Source of the DNA: an uncultured Lachnobacterium sp. | GTDB taxonomy: Bacteria > Bacillota > Clostridia > Lachnospirales > Lachnospiraceae | Direction: 5' to 3' | DNA length: 64,000 nucleotides | Assembly (NCBI GenBank): GCA_900550545.1 | Contig: URSS01000001.1 | Location: 124,001 to 188,000, forward strand | In this document: in pieces, positions 1 through 7,935 of the stretch | How the letters are laid out: the number at the start of each line of letters is the position of its first letter | Numbering within the stretch: the first letter of the stretch is position 1 | Made by a program: the position numbers and the translations under genes | Notes under the pieces: generated by a model | Seen by the model: only the letters and a program-made list of their open reading frames with translations | The model's database searches: none | Told to the model about the DNA's origin: nothing

Positions 1-310
1 TTATCAGCTTGGTTCCTATCAATATCTTTCCTTTTATTTCCAGCTTATCCAACATCTCAAATTCTTTTTTTCCTAAATTTGACACCAAAAAATCATTTGC
101 AAATGCTTCTACCGCGAGTGCAGAAAAGACTATGATTTGAGTTGAAAGTTCATACATCTTTTTGTAAAGTTCATACCTGAATTGAATTCCATCATCGCCC
201 ATGCTCATTGAATTGCAACTTTCCATATTTTTTTCGCATCTTGCATATGAATCCATACAATTAAGTGCTATTCTTCTATAAACGTCAATATTATTTATTA
301 AATCTCCCAC
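1..310 (-). CDS. Hypothetical protein, 3' end beyond window edge
   Basis: An open frame on the minus strand starts at a GTG (310) and runs off the left edge with no stop, giving about 103 residues. The start of the product reads MGDLINNIDVYRRIALNCMD. A helical stretch with ALAVEAFANDF followed by a lysine-rich segment resembles the helical core of HEPN-like or AbiV-like proteins, but this is only a loose resemblance. A purine-rich GAGGGGG lies about 11 bases before the start. I do not recognise the family. It is read in the same direction as the phage early genes, but is separated from them by two small plus-strand genes. Confidence 0.6.
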   Translation of the reverse strand, partial: MGDLINNIDVYRRIALNCMDSYARCEKNMESCNSMSMGDDGIQFRYELYKKMYELSTQIIVFSALAVEAFANDFLVSNLGKKEFEMLDKLEIKGKILIGTKLI

Positions 311-344
311 TTTACCGTTTGCCCCCTCTTTTTATTATAGAAAA

Positions 345-373
345 ATTGTATCATTACAACCGTCAATATTCAA
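345..373 (-). promoter_or_regulatory. Possible promoter of the left-edge gene
   Basis: On the minus strand a -35 TTGAAT (plus 368-373) and a -10 TACAAT (plus 345-350) are 17 bases apart, about 30 bases upstream of the GTG start at 310. Read from sequence only. Confidence 0.4.
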
Positions 374-392
374 TTGTCAATGTGCATTCCCA

Positions 393-409
393 AGCGAATC
401 ATTTTCGCT
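393..409. promoter_or_regulatory. Inverted repeat, possible operator
   Basis: The arms AGCGAA (393-398) and TTCGCT (404-409) are separated by 5 bases. They lie just upstream of a TATACT -10-like box (419-424) and the small plus-strand genes that follow. It may be an operator, but no matching regulator can be named. Confidence 0.3.
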
Positions 410-442
410 CCACCCGCATATACTAGATAGTAGGAGGTGCTA

Positions 443-508
443 TATGTTCGCTTGGCTTTGTTTTCTGATTCTAAAATTCAATGATTCTTCATCTAGCTTC
501 ACGAGGTG
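443..508 (+). CDS. 21-residue small ORF with strong ribosome site
   Basis: An ATG at 443 sits 5 bases after a perfect AGGAGGTG (433-440). The product is 21 residues, with a hydrophobic start (MFAWLCFLILKF) and a serine-rich tail. The stop codon lies inside the ribosome site of the next gene (DUF6774-like), so the two could be translationally coupled. It could be a leader peptide or a tiny membrane protein. No family is assigned, and codon evidence is too short to judge. Confidence 0.4.
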
Positions 509-513
509 ATTCC

Positions 514-675
514 ATGCAAAACTGTTCAAACCTTTATTTTCTTTCAACACTCGCCTGCCAACTTGCCGACTGCATGTCAGATGATGCGGTTGCCATCCTC
601 GCTGCTGATCTAGTAGTACTGAATGACATGTTGGCAAATATTGTTGCCAGAAATGCAGTTTGTGAAAAGGAATAG
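514..675 (+). CDS. DUF6774-like small prophage protein
   Basis: The 53-residue product starts MQNCSNLYFLSTLACQLADC and continues with an acidic hydrophobic repeat (DDAVAILAADLVVLNDML). This pattern matches small DUF6774 proteins that are common in Lachnospiraceae prophages and have no known function. The start at 514 is chosen over the in-frame ATG at 481 because GAGGTGAT precedes it. The stop codon directly abuts the convergent methyltransferase stop at 676. The family assignment is from memory of the sequence pattern. Confidence 0.7.
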   Translation: MQNCSNLYFLSTLACQLADCMSDDAVAILAADLVVLNDMLANIVARNAVCEKE

Positions 676-2274
676 TTACGCAAACCGGAGCTGTCCGGTC
701 TGCTCTGCCTTGATCATCATGTTTGGTGTACGCTCTGCTACACACAACTCCGGCAGATTAGCTTTTACCAATGCTGCAGGAATTGGCGGGCATACTGCAT
801 TGCCACATCTGCGCACCTGTTCACTTCTCGGATATGTCTTTCCTGTATAGTCATGATCGATTATGTAATCATCTGGAAATCCCTGGCATCCATACAATTC
901 TTTTGGCTCCAGCATACGAAGCCCGATATCCACAATCTGATAATCTACACCCTCAATCGTCACCAATCCAAATCTGTCCTTGGTCGTAACAGTATCAAGC
1001 GGTTGCTCAATATCCTGTCCGGTAGCATCCCCATAATATTTGATTAGAAACGCTCTAACCTCACCAAAGTGACCGGCAGATGTTGTGATTGTGTGTAACG
1101 GCTCTCTCTCGTCTTGTCCTATTCCCGATTTATAGAACTTGCTCAAAAACGATGTAACCAATCCGTACCTGTTCGAGCCATCTACAGTCATAATCGGATC
1201 TTTTATGGTCTGCCCCCGGACTTCTCCCTGTGCTGTCTCGGAATGGTACTGGATCAATGTTGGACTAATAAGGCAATGTTCATTCTTGCTCACAATCGTT
1301 GTGAGCGGCTCCCTCACATCCTTACTCCGATCCTTTGTGAACCCGGTCTGCCCGATCTGTACCATGTATGGCTCCACAATCCCGTAACCATGCTTTCCGG
1401 TTATGGTCGGCATCGGTTCCCGGATATCGTTCGGTCTGCGCTCACCGCCGTGGTTGCACTGGATTATAAATGGTTCTGGATTATCAAGGACGAACTTTTT
1501 TAATCCCCTTGCAATCCGATCCATTGTTTTCTTTGCCAGCGGACGAACCGCCCGGATGCCGTACTTTTCTTTTATTTCTTCCGATGTGTCAAAAATGCTC
1601 GGACATGGCCGGCTGAAATCAATCTGTGTGTACGCTCCAACATATGGCTTTAACAATCCAGCTTTTACTGCTTCGCTGTCTGCCTGTCCGTGTGTTGGCT
1701 CTGGCCATACAATCGGCTTGCCGTCACACCGGGCGATCATAAAGAATCGTTTACGCATGGTCGGCGCACCATAATCGGCAGCAATCAGCTCACGGAACTC
1801 CACTTCATAGCCAAGCTCCCGAAGTTGTTGCACAAACCGCTCAAATGTCTTACCCTGTTTTGTCTTAATTGGATGGTGCCGCCGGTTCAATGGTCCCCAT
1901 GTTTTAAATTCTTCTACGTTTTCCAACATGATCACTCTCGGTTTCACAAGACCAGCCCAACGTAAGGCAACCCAAGCAAGACCACGAATGTTTTTATTCT
2001 TTGGCTTTCCGCCTTTTGCCTTACTGAAATGTTTGCAGTCTGGCGAGAACCAGGCAAGTCCGACCGGATGCCCATTGCATGCCTTAACCGGATCAACCGT
2101 CCACACGTTTTCACAGTAATGCTCGGTGTTCGGATGATTCGCCTTATGCATCTTAATAGCTTCCGGATCATGATTAATGGCTATATCTACACTGTAGCCG
2201 GTAGCCAGCTCAATTCCGGTGGATGCACCGCCGCCGCCGGCGAAGTTGTCAACGATCAGTTCTCCGTTAATCAT
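676..2274 (-). CDS. DNA cytosine-5 methyltransferase (phage)
   Basis: This 532-residue protein has the ordered C5-methyltransferase motifs: motif I FAGGGGAS (residues 11-18) for AdoMet binding, motif IV SPDCKHFS with the likely catalytic Cys80, motif VI LENVEEF (about 117-123), motif VIII around RKRFFMIA (about 174-181), and a C-terminal GNAVCPPI motif X. The target-recognition region (about 284-440) holds five diverged repeats built on REPxxT, spaced 32-37 residues apart. Its start overlaps the stop of the helicase-methyltransferase gene by 4 bases (ATGA), so the two are probably co-translated. The likely role is protecting phage DNA from host restriction. The recognition sequence cannot be predicted. 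Confidence 0.93.
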   Translation of the reverse strand: MINGELIVDNFAGGGGASTGIELATGYSVDIAINHDPEAIKMHKANHPNTEHYCENVWTVDPVKACNGHPVGLAWFSPDCKHFSKAKGGKPKNKNIRGLAWVALRWAGLVKPRVIMLENVEEFKTWGPLNRRHHPIKTKQGKTFERFVQQLRELGYEVEFRELIAADYGAPTMRKRFFMIARCDGKPIVWPEPTHGQADSEAVKAGLLKPYVGAYTQIDFSRPCPSIFDTSEEIKEKYGIRAVRPLAKKTMDRIARGLKKFVLDNPEPFIIQCNHGGERRPNDIREPMPTITGKHGYGIVEPYMVQIGQTGFTKDRSKDVREPLTTIVSKNEHCLISPTLIQYHSETAQGEVRGQTIKDPIMTVDGSNRYGLVTSFLSKFYKSGIGQDEREPLHTITTSAGHFGEVRAFLIKYYGDATGQDIEQPLDTVTTKDRFGLVTIEGVDYQIVDIGLRMLEPKELYGCQGFPDDYIIDHDYTGKTYPRSEQVRRCGNAVCPPIPAALVKANLPELCVAERTPNMMIKAEQTGQLRFA

Positions 2275-4793
2275 GGCATCACCTCCGGCATAAAATCAAA
2301 CAATGTCGGCTCGTCCACTTCATTCTCCGCAGCCTGCAGATATCCAACACCATCGCGGAAGTAATCTGGATTCAATTCGCATCCCTTACCGTTCCGATGC
2401 ATCTTAACCGCCGTCATTGGTACCGTCATCAGACCTCCAAATGGATCATATACCCATTCCCCCTCATTGCTGTATCTGTTGATGATCCGCTCCACGATAT
2501 CCAACTGTAATGGGCATACGTGCATCTGTGCACGTCTACGGCTCTGTGTCGTGTTTAGAGTACGCATCCGATTAATATCATCCCACACTTCCAGCTGATT
2601 CCATGATCCCGGAGCAACTACCATAAATGTTGCCGGGAGTTTCCCGTCCTTGTCCAGATCTTCCGCAAGTTTCACATGATCCTCATAGTTATATACATTG
2701 CCGCGGCTGTACTCTCTGTACACTGTCTGTAAGCTATCAACCGGAAAATCTTTGAGTTCTTCCTTGCTGATCAGTCGGTCTCCTGACGATCTCCAATAAC
2801 CATGTGCATCAATCTGCCACTGTGCCCGGGTGTAATCCTCTTTGGATTTCTTGACCGGAACATCTGCGTATGCCGTAGATCTGTCGGTTGGCAGTTTACG
2901 GAAAAGTAAGATATATTCCGGGCATCCTACACCCATCTTTGAACCATCCTTGCATTGTTCCGTCCATCCGAGGCGGTATGTCTGGTTATTCTCACGAACC
3001 ACATCGGTCACGACCGTAATCATGCCAAAATACTGGAAACCATGCTTCATGTAATGGCTAATGCACTGCGCGTGGAATGGTTCAATGGTTGGCATTCCGG
3101 TTCCTGTCGCATTTCCAAAAAGCACACGGTCCTTGACATGAATTGCAGCAACACGCCCCGGCTTTAACACTCGAAGCAGTTCCGGTGTAAGGAAATCCAT
3201 CTGTTCAAAGAACCGCTCCGTGTTCTGGTTATGCCCGAAATCGTTATAATTTGCACTGTACTCGTAATGATTGCCGAACGGGATCGAGGTATGTATCAGA
3301 TCAATACTGTTCGCTTCCATTGCTCGGGTTTCTTCTACACAATCCCCATATACCGCTTCATAATGGTTTCCTCTTACTGTTCTTTCTTCTCTGCTACCTT
3401 CCACGCCCATCTTCCTTTCTAACCGCTGCGCCTTATTCTCCGAATTAAGACCATACTTTTTTACAATCTCGATCATTTTTTTAACCATATGATTGTGATT
3501 CTTCCATTTTTCCAGCAACGCTTCCTTGATCTGCCGCTCGTTCTCCATGTAGATAATGTCGATCACAACCGGTTCTTTCTGTAAAAATCGATAACACCGG
3601 TGTACCGCCTGAATAAAATCGTTGAACTCATAATCAATTCCAAGGAATATCTCCCGGTGACAATATCTCTGAAAATTACATCCGGATCCAGATAATGATT
3701 TCTTCGTAGCGAACAACTTTGTCTGTCCATTCGAGAAATCAATTACCCTCTGCTCGCGCAGGTCATAATCCATCGATCCGTAGATATCCACCACTTCCGG
3801 CAGCGCTTTCTTGATCGCATGCCGTTCATTCTCCAGATCGTGCCACAACAAGAAATGATCGTCCGGCGATTCTTCCACAATTCTTTTCATTTCTGCTACA
3901 CGGCGGTCAATGCTTTCTCTTTTAACTGCCGCAGCTTCTTTCAATCCCTCTGCGGCTTCCTGAAATAGCTGAATTTGTCCGTCCTTATCCGCTGTATCGC
4001 CATAATGCACCGGCAATTCATGCCATCTTACTTCAAGCGGCGGCAGATCATATCCCTCATCGGAATATACCGGATTGAGATCTGAAGGTTTCGTGATAAA
4101 AAGTGCCCAGCTTGATACCCACATCCAAAACTCATCTTCCATGTTCGGATATAATGTCAGATTGTTTGCCTTGGTGCTGTCGCGCTGGAAGAATCTCGTC
4201 AACGCCTGCCCGGTATCCATCACTTCCAGATATCCGGCATAATGGATCAGTTCCTTGTATTTGTTCGGCGATGGTGTAGCCGTGGCTACCAGCTTATACG
4301 GAACGTTCTTGAATTTATCCAAGAATGTCTGATAAGTCTTGCTTCCGAAACTCCTTAAAACACTGGCTTCATCCAAGGATGTCGCTGTGAAGTAGTCTGG
4401 TCGGATATCTCCATCCCTGACACGCTCATAGTTTGTCAATACGATCTGGCTTGCGCTCTGCTCCACCTCTTCCATCGTCCGGCAATACTCCGGTTTCTCA
4501 TATCCAAGCACTTCCACTGCGTCATGCGTGAACTCCTGCTTCACTCCAAGCGGTAACACGATCAACGCACGACCACAGCTATGTTCCGATGCTAAGTGGC
4601 AAAACTCAATCTCCTGCACGGTCTTTCCAAGTCCGAAACTTTCAAACAGTGCACGCCTACCGCCTTTCAGTGCCCACACCACAGCATCTCTCTGATGCGG
4701 TTTCAATACCTTGTTGACTTGTTTAGGATCCACAACGAATCCGCTTTCTGTCGCAAGTTCAATCTTTGTTTCTAAAAATTCTTTATATGTCAT
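2271..4793 (-). CDS. SF2 helicase fused to DNA methyltransferase
   Basis: The 840-residue protein has two parts. The N-terminal half is a SNF2/DEAD-type ATPase: motif I FGLGKT (residues 53-58), a DEAS motif II, TATPSPN as motif III, and a helicase C domain near residues 340-420. The C-terminal half is an amino-methyltransferase: a TSIPFGNHYEYS motif IV variant of the S/DPPY type and a late VYDPFGG motif I, which is the beta-class order used by N4-cytosine or N6-adenine enzymes. Such fusions occur in Firmicute phages. Helicase-coupled modification is the expected activity. No Shine-Dalgarno is obvious before the ATG. It forms a two-gene modification unit with the downstream C5-methyltransferase. 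Confidence 0.88.
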   Translation of the reverse strand: MTYKEFLETKIELATESGFVVDPKQVNKVLKPHQRDAVVWALKGGRRALFESFGLGKTVQEIEFCHLASEHSCGRALIVLPLGVKQEFTHDAVEVLGYEKPEYCRTMEEVEQSASQIVLTNYERVRDGDIRPDYFTATSLDEASVLRSFGSKTYQTFLDKFKNVPYKLVATATPSPNKYKELIHYAGYLEVMDTGQALTRFFQRDSTKANNLTLYPNMEDEFWMWVSSWALFITKPSDLNPVYSDEGYDLPPLEVRWHELPVHYGDTADKDGQIQLFQEAAEGLKEAAAVKRESIDRRVAEMKRIVEESPDDHFLLWHDLENERHAIKKALPEVVDIYGSMDYDLREQRVIDFSNGQTKLFATKKSLSGSGCNFQRYCHREIFLGIDYEFNDFIQAVHRCYRFLQKEPVVIDIIYMENERQIKEALLEKWKNHNHMVKKMIEIVKKYGLNSENKAQRLERKMGVEGSREERTVRGNHYEAVYGDCVEETRAMEANSIDLIHTSIPFGNHYEYSANYNDFGHNQNTERFFEQMDFLTPELLRVLKPGRVAAIHVKDRVLFGNATGTGMPTIEPFHAQCISHYMKHGFQYFGMITVVTDVVRENNQTYRLGWTEQCKDGSKMGVGCPEYILLFRKLPTDRSTAYADVPVKKSKEDYTRAQWQIDAHGYWRSSGDRLISKEELKDFPVDSLQTVYREYSRGNVYNYEDHVKLAEDLDKDGKLPATFMVVAPGSWNQLEVWDDINRMRTLNTTQSRRRAQMHVCPLQLDIVERIINRYSNEGEWVYDPFGGLMTVPMTAVKMHRNGKGCELNPDYFRDGVGYLQAAENEVDEPTLFDFMPEVMP

Positions 4794-4864
4794 TTTTCAA
4801 AAGGAACCCGATATATCGTTACCCCGGCCGGAGGTTCGGCTCCTTTCTTGCATTTTTGAATGCT

Positions 4865-4893
4865 TTGTTTTAAAATGTCCTTGTCTTTATGAT
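4865..4893 (+). promoter_or_regulatory. Sigma-A-like promoter, plus strand
   Basis: TTGTTT (4865-4870) and TATGAT (4888-4893) are 17 bases apart, 39 bases upstream of a small plus-strand reading frame that starts at 4933. Confidence 0.45.
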
Positions 4894-4932
4894 AAGCAGG
4901 CGGGTAAAACCGTTTGGGGGAAGGGAATTCGG

Positions 4933-5109
4933 TTGGCAGTCATAAAATTCATCGCGACTTTAATAATTGCACTTTGTGCTTTTAGCACGGAAACGGAGGA
5001 TACTATGGCAACACAAATTCCAACCACACAAACAAGTAACACCTTGGTCAGCACAACTGCCGACCGCCCTTCTACTTATCCTAAAGACTTTTATTTCATG
5101 CTCAAGTAG
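4933..5109 (+). CDS. Possible small secreted or membrane peptide
   Basis: A TTG start (4933) follows GGGGGAAGGG (4916-4925) and opens a 58-residue frame. Its N-terminus LAVIKFIATLIIALCAFS looks like a signal or membrane segment, and the rest is threonine-rich. An internal ATG at 5005 with GGAGGA before it is an alternative start for a 34-residue product. The gene lies between two minus-strand genes, and its end overlaps the convergent PAPS-reductase-like gene by 19 bases. A promoter-like pair sits just upstream. No family is recognised, and it may be non-coding. Confidence 0.35.
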   Translation: MAVIKFIATLIIALCAFSTETEDTMATQIPTTQTSNTLVSTTADRPSTYPKDFYFMLK

Positions 5110-5834
5110 CACATAATTCCACATTCCGGCATAATCTCTGTATTCATATCTCCCCGATCAGGATCTAACTCATCCAGATATACCGGTCCGTTTTTGTCTT
5201 TCAACATGGAGTGCCCGACTTCTCTTTCCAACTTCGCCCGGCTTTCAAAGACTTCCGGAAAATCCTTTCGAATGCGATTCCAATAACCCATGCCGCCACG
5301 GACACAGCCAATGCAATTATTGTTGGCGTACCCATGCTCATAATTCCAAGGGCGTGGGAAAGTAAAAGTCATTAAAAACAGTCCATGCACTTCCTCTTTC
5401 GTTAAATTTCTTTCAATCAACGGAAAAATGTGATTAAACTCCGGATTGCTCTCAACCATTCGATCAGCTCGGTTCTTCTCGTTCAAGTCAAAGCCCCAAA
5501 CATACGTGATTTCATAGTCCGCATGTTCAGCTTCCCACTGCTTACGGACTCGCTTTTTCAGCCATGCCGTGCAAGGTATGGCGTTATTGTTGGCGTTTCT
5601 GTATCCTCCGAATGTCCTAACACAATCTTCCACATTTCGATATTCCGTTGATCGTAGCACTGTGATTTTCTTTCCGATCGCTTTCTCGCAATCTTTAATG
5701 AATCTCATGCTATCCGGATGTTGGTCTGCAACGTCAATGTAAATCCATTCATCTACATCTCCGGCAAGATACCCTGCCATAAAGCTTGATATTCCTGCAC
5801 TTATCCAACATACCTTTAGTTTCTTTTTTGTCAT
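5091..5834 (-). CDS. Phage PAPS-reductase-like PP-loop protein
   Basis: The 247-residue protein looks like the phosphoadenosine-phosphosulfate reductase / N-type ATP pyrophosphatase family common in phages. The PP-loop near residues 12-17 reads SAGISS instead of the usual SGGKDS. A later CIGCVRGGMGYW block and a near-terminal CGIMCYL give a cysteine pattern like that of DndC-like proteins. The family adenylates substrates or handles sulfur. In phages its target is mostly unknown, with nucleic-acid modification or nucleotide metabolism both possible. It lies between the modification genes and the small accessory genes. Confidence 0.75.
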   Translation of the reverse strand: MTKKKLKVCWISAGISSFMAGYLAGDVDEWIYIDVADQHPDSMRFIKDCEKAIGKKITVLRSTEYRNVEDCVRTFGGYRNANNNAIPCTAWLKKRVRKQWEAEHADYEITYVWGFDLNEKNRADRMVESNPEFNHIFPLIERNLTKEEVHGLFLMTFTFPRPWNYEHGYANNNCIGCVRGGMGYWNRIRKDFPEVFESRAKLEREVGHSMLKDKNGPVYLDELDPDRGDMNTEIMPECGIMCYLSMK

Positions 5835-6034
5835 AACACCACGCTACAAATCCATGTATCGTGGATAAGGAATATAGGCTTCCCATGCTGACGGTCTGAA
5901 ACTCACATAAGTCAAATATGCTATATGTGCGCTACTTCAAATTCCACCTTATCGAATCATCAACGCTACTATTATTCCCTTTATGCAAAATCTTTGACAC
6001 CTTTAAGTTGCAACCTCGGTTTACCGAGGATTCG

Positions 6035-6370
6035 TTATTCCTTTCTTTCTAAAACCTCATCTAAACAGGCATTTTTTGTTTGAATATACCTTGTTCCACA
6101 ATTAGGGCAAAACGTATAACTTGGTTCATCCGCACAAAAGCCGCATTTCCCACAATACATCAAATCGTGATGGTGCTTATAAGTCGCTTTCACAATACGT
6201 TTTTTTGCTCCGATATCCTTTGCTGCTTCATAGCGAAATCGGTTTAATGCCTGTTCATATTCGTCGCAAAAATCGTCCGTTCTATTATCTTCTGGAATAA
6301 TTTCTGCCAACGATTCAAAAAATTCTACTGCAGTAATGGCATCACAGCATTTTCCTGTAAGTTCTAACAT
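6035..6370 (-). CDS. Phage hypothetical, C-terminal zinc ribbon
   Basis: The 111-residue protein has a helical N-terminus and a four-cysteine zinc-ribbon core, YCGKCGF then FCPNCGTRY. It belongs to a type of small phage protein with no known function. It ends 3 bases before the start region of the ASCH-like gene in the same-direction gene train. An inverted repeat built from AACCTCGG and CCGAGGAT lies just beyond its 3' end (about 6013-6031) in the 200-base gap before the PAPS-reductase-like gene. I see no convincing gene in that gap. Confidence 0.65.
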   Translation of the reverse strand: MLELTGKCCDAITAVEFFESLAEIIPEDNRTDDFCDEYEQALNRFRYEAAKDIGAKKRIVKATYKHHHDLMYCGKCGFCADEPSYTFCPNCGTRYIQTKNACLDEVLERKE

Positions 6371-6373
6371 CGT

Positions 6374-7015
6374 TCACACTCCTTCCGGCTTCTCACACCG
6401 CTCAAATTCGATAACCCATACCCACGGATTGGCTTCCCAGCCGTAGCTGTCAAGATCAGATTTTTTGATGGTGCTATTCCAAAGGTTTTCCCATTCTTTC
6501 AATGCGATTTCCATATCTCCGGCATGAACTGCCATAGAAGAAAGCCCCTCATTACGAATACCGTCAATGGTAATTTCCTGCAACCGCTCCACCCTCACAT
6601 CCGTAACCTTAAGCCAGATACGTGCCGCCTCTTTCGGCATATGGATTGATGGTTTCCACGGCTTATCCGCATCTTCCGAGTTAGCAACACTTGCTTTGTA
6701 TCCGTAAAATTCTGCCAGATGGCAGCTTTCGCCTTCGCCTACTCGCTTGATGTACTTATGCCATGTTTCGCGGACATAAAGTATATCGCCCGGCTGACAC
6801 TGCGGCCTTGCATATTGAATAGAACCACCGTACTCATTAATGCCAAATCCAAAGCATCCTACCTCTTTCTTTTCTGTACTGTCGGTAACAAAACCGAGCG
6901 GGTATGTATGCTTTTCATCTGGTTGTGGTTTTACCAGCCGTCTGGTACAGCTTTTCCGTCCGTCCAGAATCGCCCGAACCATCTCGGTGTTAAATAGAAT
7001 CGGCTTACTCTTCAT
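6374..7015 (-). CDS. ASCH-like phage protein
   Basis: The 213-residue protein starts MKSKPILFNTEMVRAILDGR and contains CTRRLVKP, QCQPGDILYVRETW and a C-terminal NPWVWVIEFE. This is the pattern of the widespread prophage protein with an ASCH/PUA-like fold, where the ILDGRKxxTRR segment opens the fold. A nucleic-acid-binding role is inferred from the fold; the true function is unknown. It overlaps the upstream gene by 11 bases. Confidence 0.75.
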   Translation of the reverse strand: MKSKPILFNTEMVRAILDGRKSCTRRLVKPQPDEKHTYPLGFVTDSTEKKEVGCFGFGINEYGGSIQYARPQCQPGDILYVRETWHKYIKRVGEGESCHLAEFYGYKASVANSEDADKPWKPSIHMPKEAARIWLKVTDVRVERLQEITIDGIRNEGLSSMAVHAGDMEIALKEWENLWNSTIKKSDLDSYGWEANPWVWVIEFERCEKPEGV

Positions 7016-7283
7016 CTACTCCACCGCCTTTCACAATCTCGATTGCTTTGTCCATTCCGTAAATTCTTCCTCTATCAATGTCTGCTTCTGAAATTTTAAG
7101 TGTTTCCAGCATAAGGCTTTTTCTATCTTCCAACTGTTCCACAACCTTATCCGGGTCATAGGTGGTCGGCTGTGCATCTATCACGCTCGCCAATGTTGCC
7201 AAACTTGCTCTCCTAAAATCATCATCAGATTTACTCGCACGCATGCAATATTCTTTTAGTGCGTCTGCGTCAATCAGTTTCAT
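7005..7283 (-). CDS. Phage hypothetical protein
   Basis: The 92-residue product starts MKLIDADALKEYC, a common N-terminus among small Firmicute phage proteins that carry a C-terminal DID or IDAQPT segment, here SVIDAQPTTYD. The ATG at 7283 is preferred over the frame's earlier opening because GGAGGGCG precedes it, and because it leaves only a 14-base overlap with the upstream Lar-like gene. Function unknown. Confidence 0.7.
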   Translation of the reverse strand: MKLIDADALKEYCMRASKSDDDFRRASLATLASVIDAQPTTYDPDKVVEQLEDRKSLMLETLKISEADIDRGRIYGMDKAIEIVKGGGVDEE

Positions 7284-7551
7284 CGTTCGCCCTCCTGTTC
7301 CATGCTTTAATTGCTGCATTTTTTATCTCCTCGTAGGAACTTAACTCATCCTTCTGCATCTTGCATTTCGTAATATAAGTAGGTATCAATCCGCTTGCGC
7401 TACCACCTCTTGCATGGCACTTATTACATTTCACATAAAAGATGTATTTATTTACACCTCGATCCCAGAGGTAGCCACGAATTACCTTTTTCCCCGCAAT
7501 GGTCACTTTCTTCCAACCACAAAACGGGCATGGCTTAAGTTCTTCATTCAT
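7270..7551 (-). CDS. Lar-like restriction alleviation protein
   Basis: The 93-residue protein opens with LKPCPFCGW, has a second CxxC (KCNKCHARG) and ends AIKAWNRRAN. This zinc-finger plus AxxAWNRR layout is typical of the Lar restriction-alleviation family named after the Rac prophage protein, although most members are untested. Its presence next to two DNA methyltransferases fits a counter-restriction set. Confidence 0.75.
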   Translation of the reverse strand: MNEELKPCPFCGWKKVTIAGKKVIRGYLWDRGVNKYIFYVKCNKCHARGGSASGLIPTYITKCKMQKDELSSYEEIKNAAIKAWNRRANDETD

Positions 7552-7554
7552 TCT

Positions 7555-7935
7555 TCATCGCTCCAATCTAATTTTCTGCCCACAACTTGGACAATAATCA
7601 TAACTGTCGTAATCAACCTCGTAATGCTGACCGCAGGAAGGACAAATCCACGTATCGTATACAAGCTGTCCGTTATAGTATCCGTCTCCCTCGTAATCAG
7701 GTTTCTTTGCTGTCTGCTTCTCCACCGCCTCCCGACATTCTTCCGGGGTGCCGATTGCGCGGTACTGTTTTAACTCTTCCAGCCATTCTGCAAGCTGGTC
7801 ATGCTCCTGTGCGCACTTGACACAATCTTGATTGTAATAAGGGCTAAAAGGTCCTAATGTGTCATTGAGCTTTTTGTTATTTCTTTGTATAGTTGCAACT
7901 TCTCTTGCGTGCACTATTGCTTCATCAATCGTCAT
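7555..7935 (-). CDS. Phage hypothetical with zinc ribbon
   Basis: The 126-residue protein begins MTIDEAIVHAREVA, followed by a CxxC (DCVKCAQEH) and EWLEELKQYR. It ends with a second zinc ribbon, ICPSCGQHY and YCPSCGQKI. The N-terminal MTIDEAIxxA and LxEWLxELK pattern recurs in Firmicute prophages. Function unknown. Its start overlaps the YopX-like gene's stop by 4 bases. Confidence 0.7.
   Translation of the reverse strand: MTIDEAIVHAREVATIQRNNKKLNDTLGPFSPYYNQDCVKCAQEHDQLAEWLEELKQYRAIGTPEECREAVEKQTAKKPDYEGDGYYNGQLVYDTWICPSCGQHYEVDYDSYDYCPSCGQKIRLER

Noticed and set aside
4711..5004. Long plus-strand frame opening inside the helicase-methyltransferase gene
   Set aside because: Its first part is antisense to a well-supported gene; only the segment from 4933 has a promoter and ribosome site.
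5880..5980. Short minus-strand frame ending IPYPRYMDL upstream of the PP-loop gene
   Set aside because: It looks somewhat protein-like but has no ATG, no ribosome site and under 31 codons, so it is not listed as a gene.
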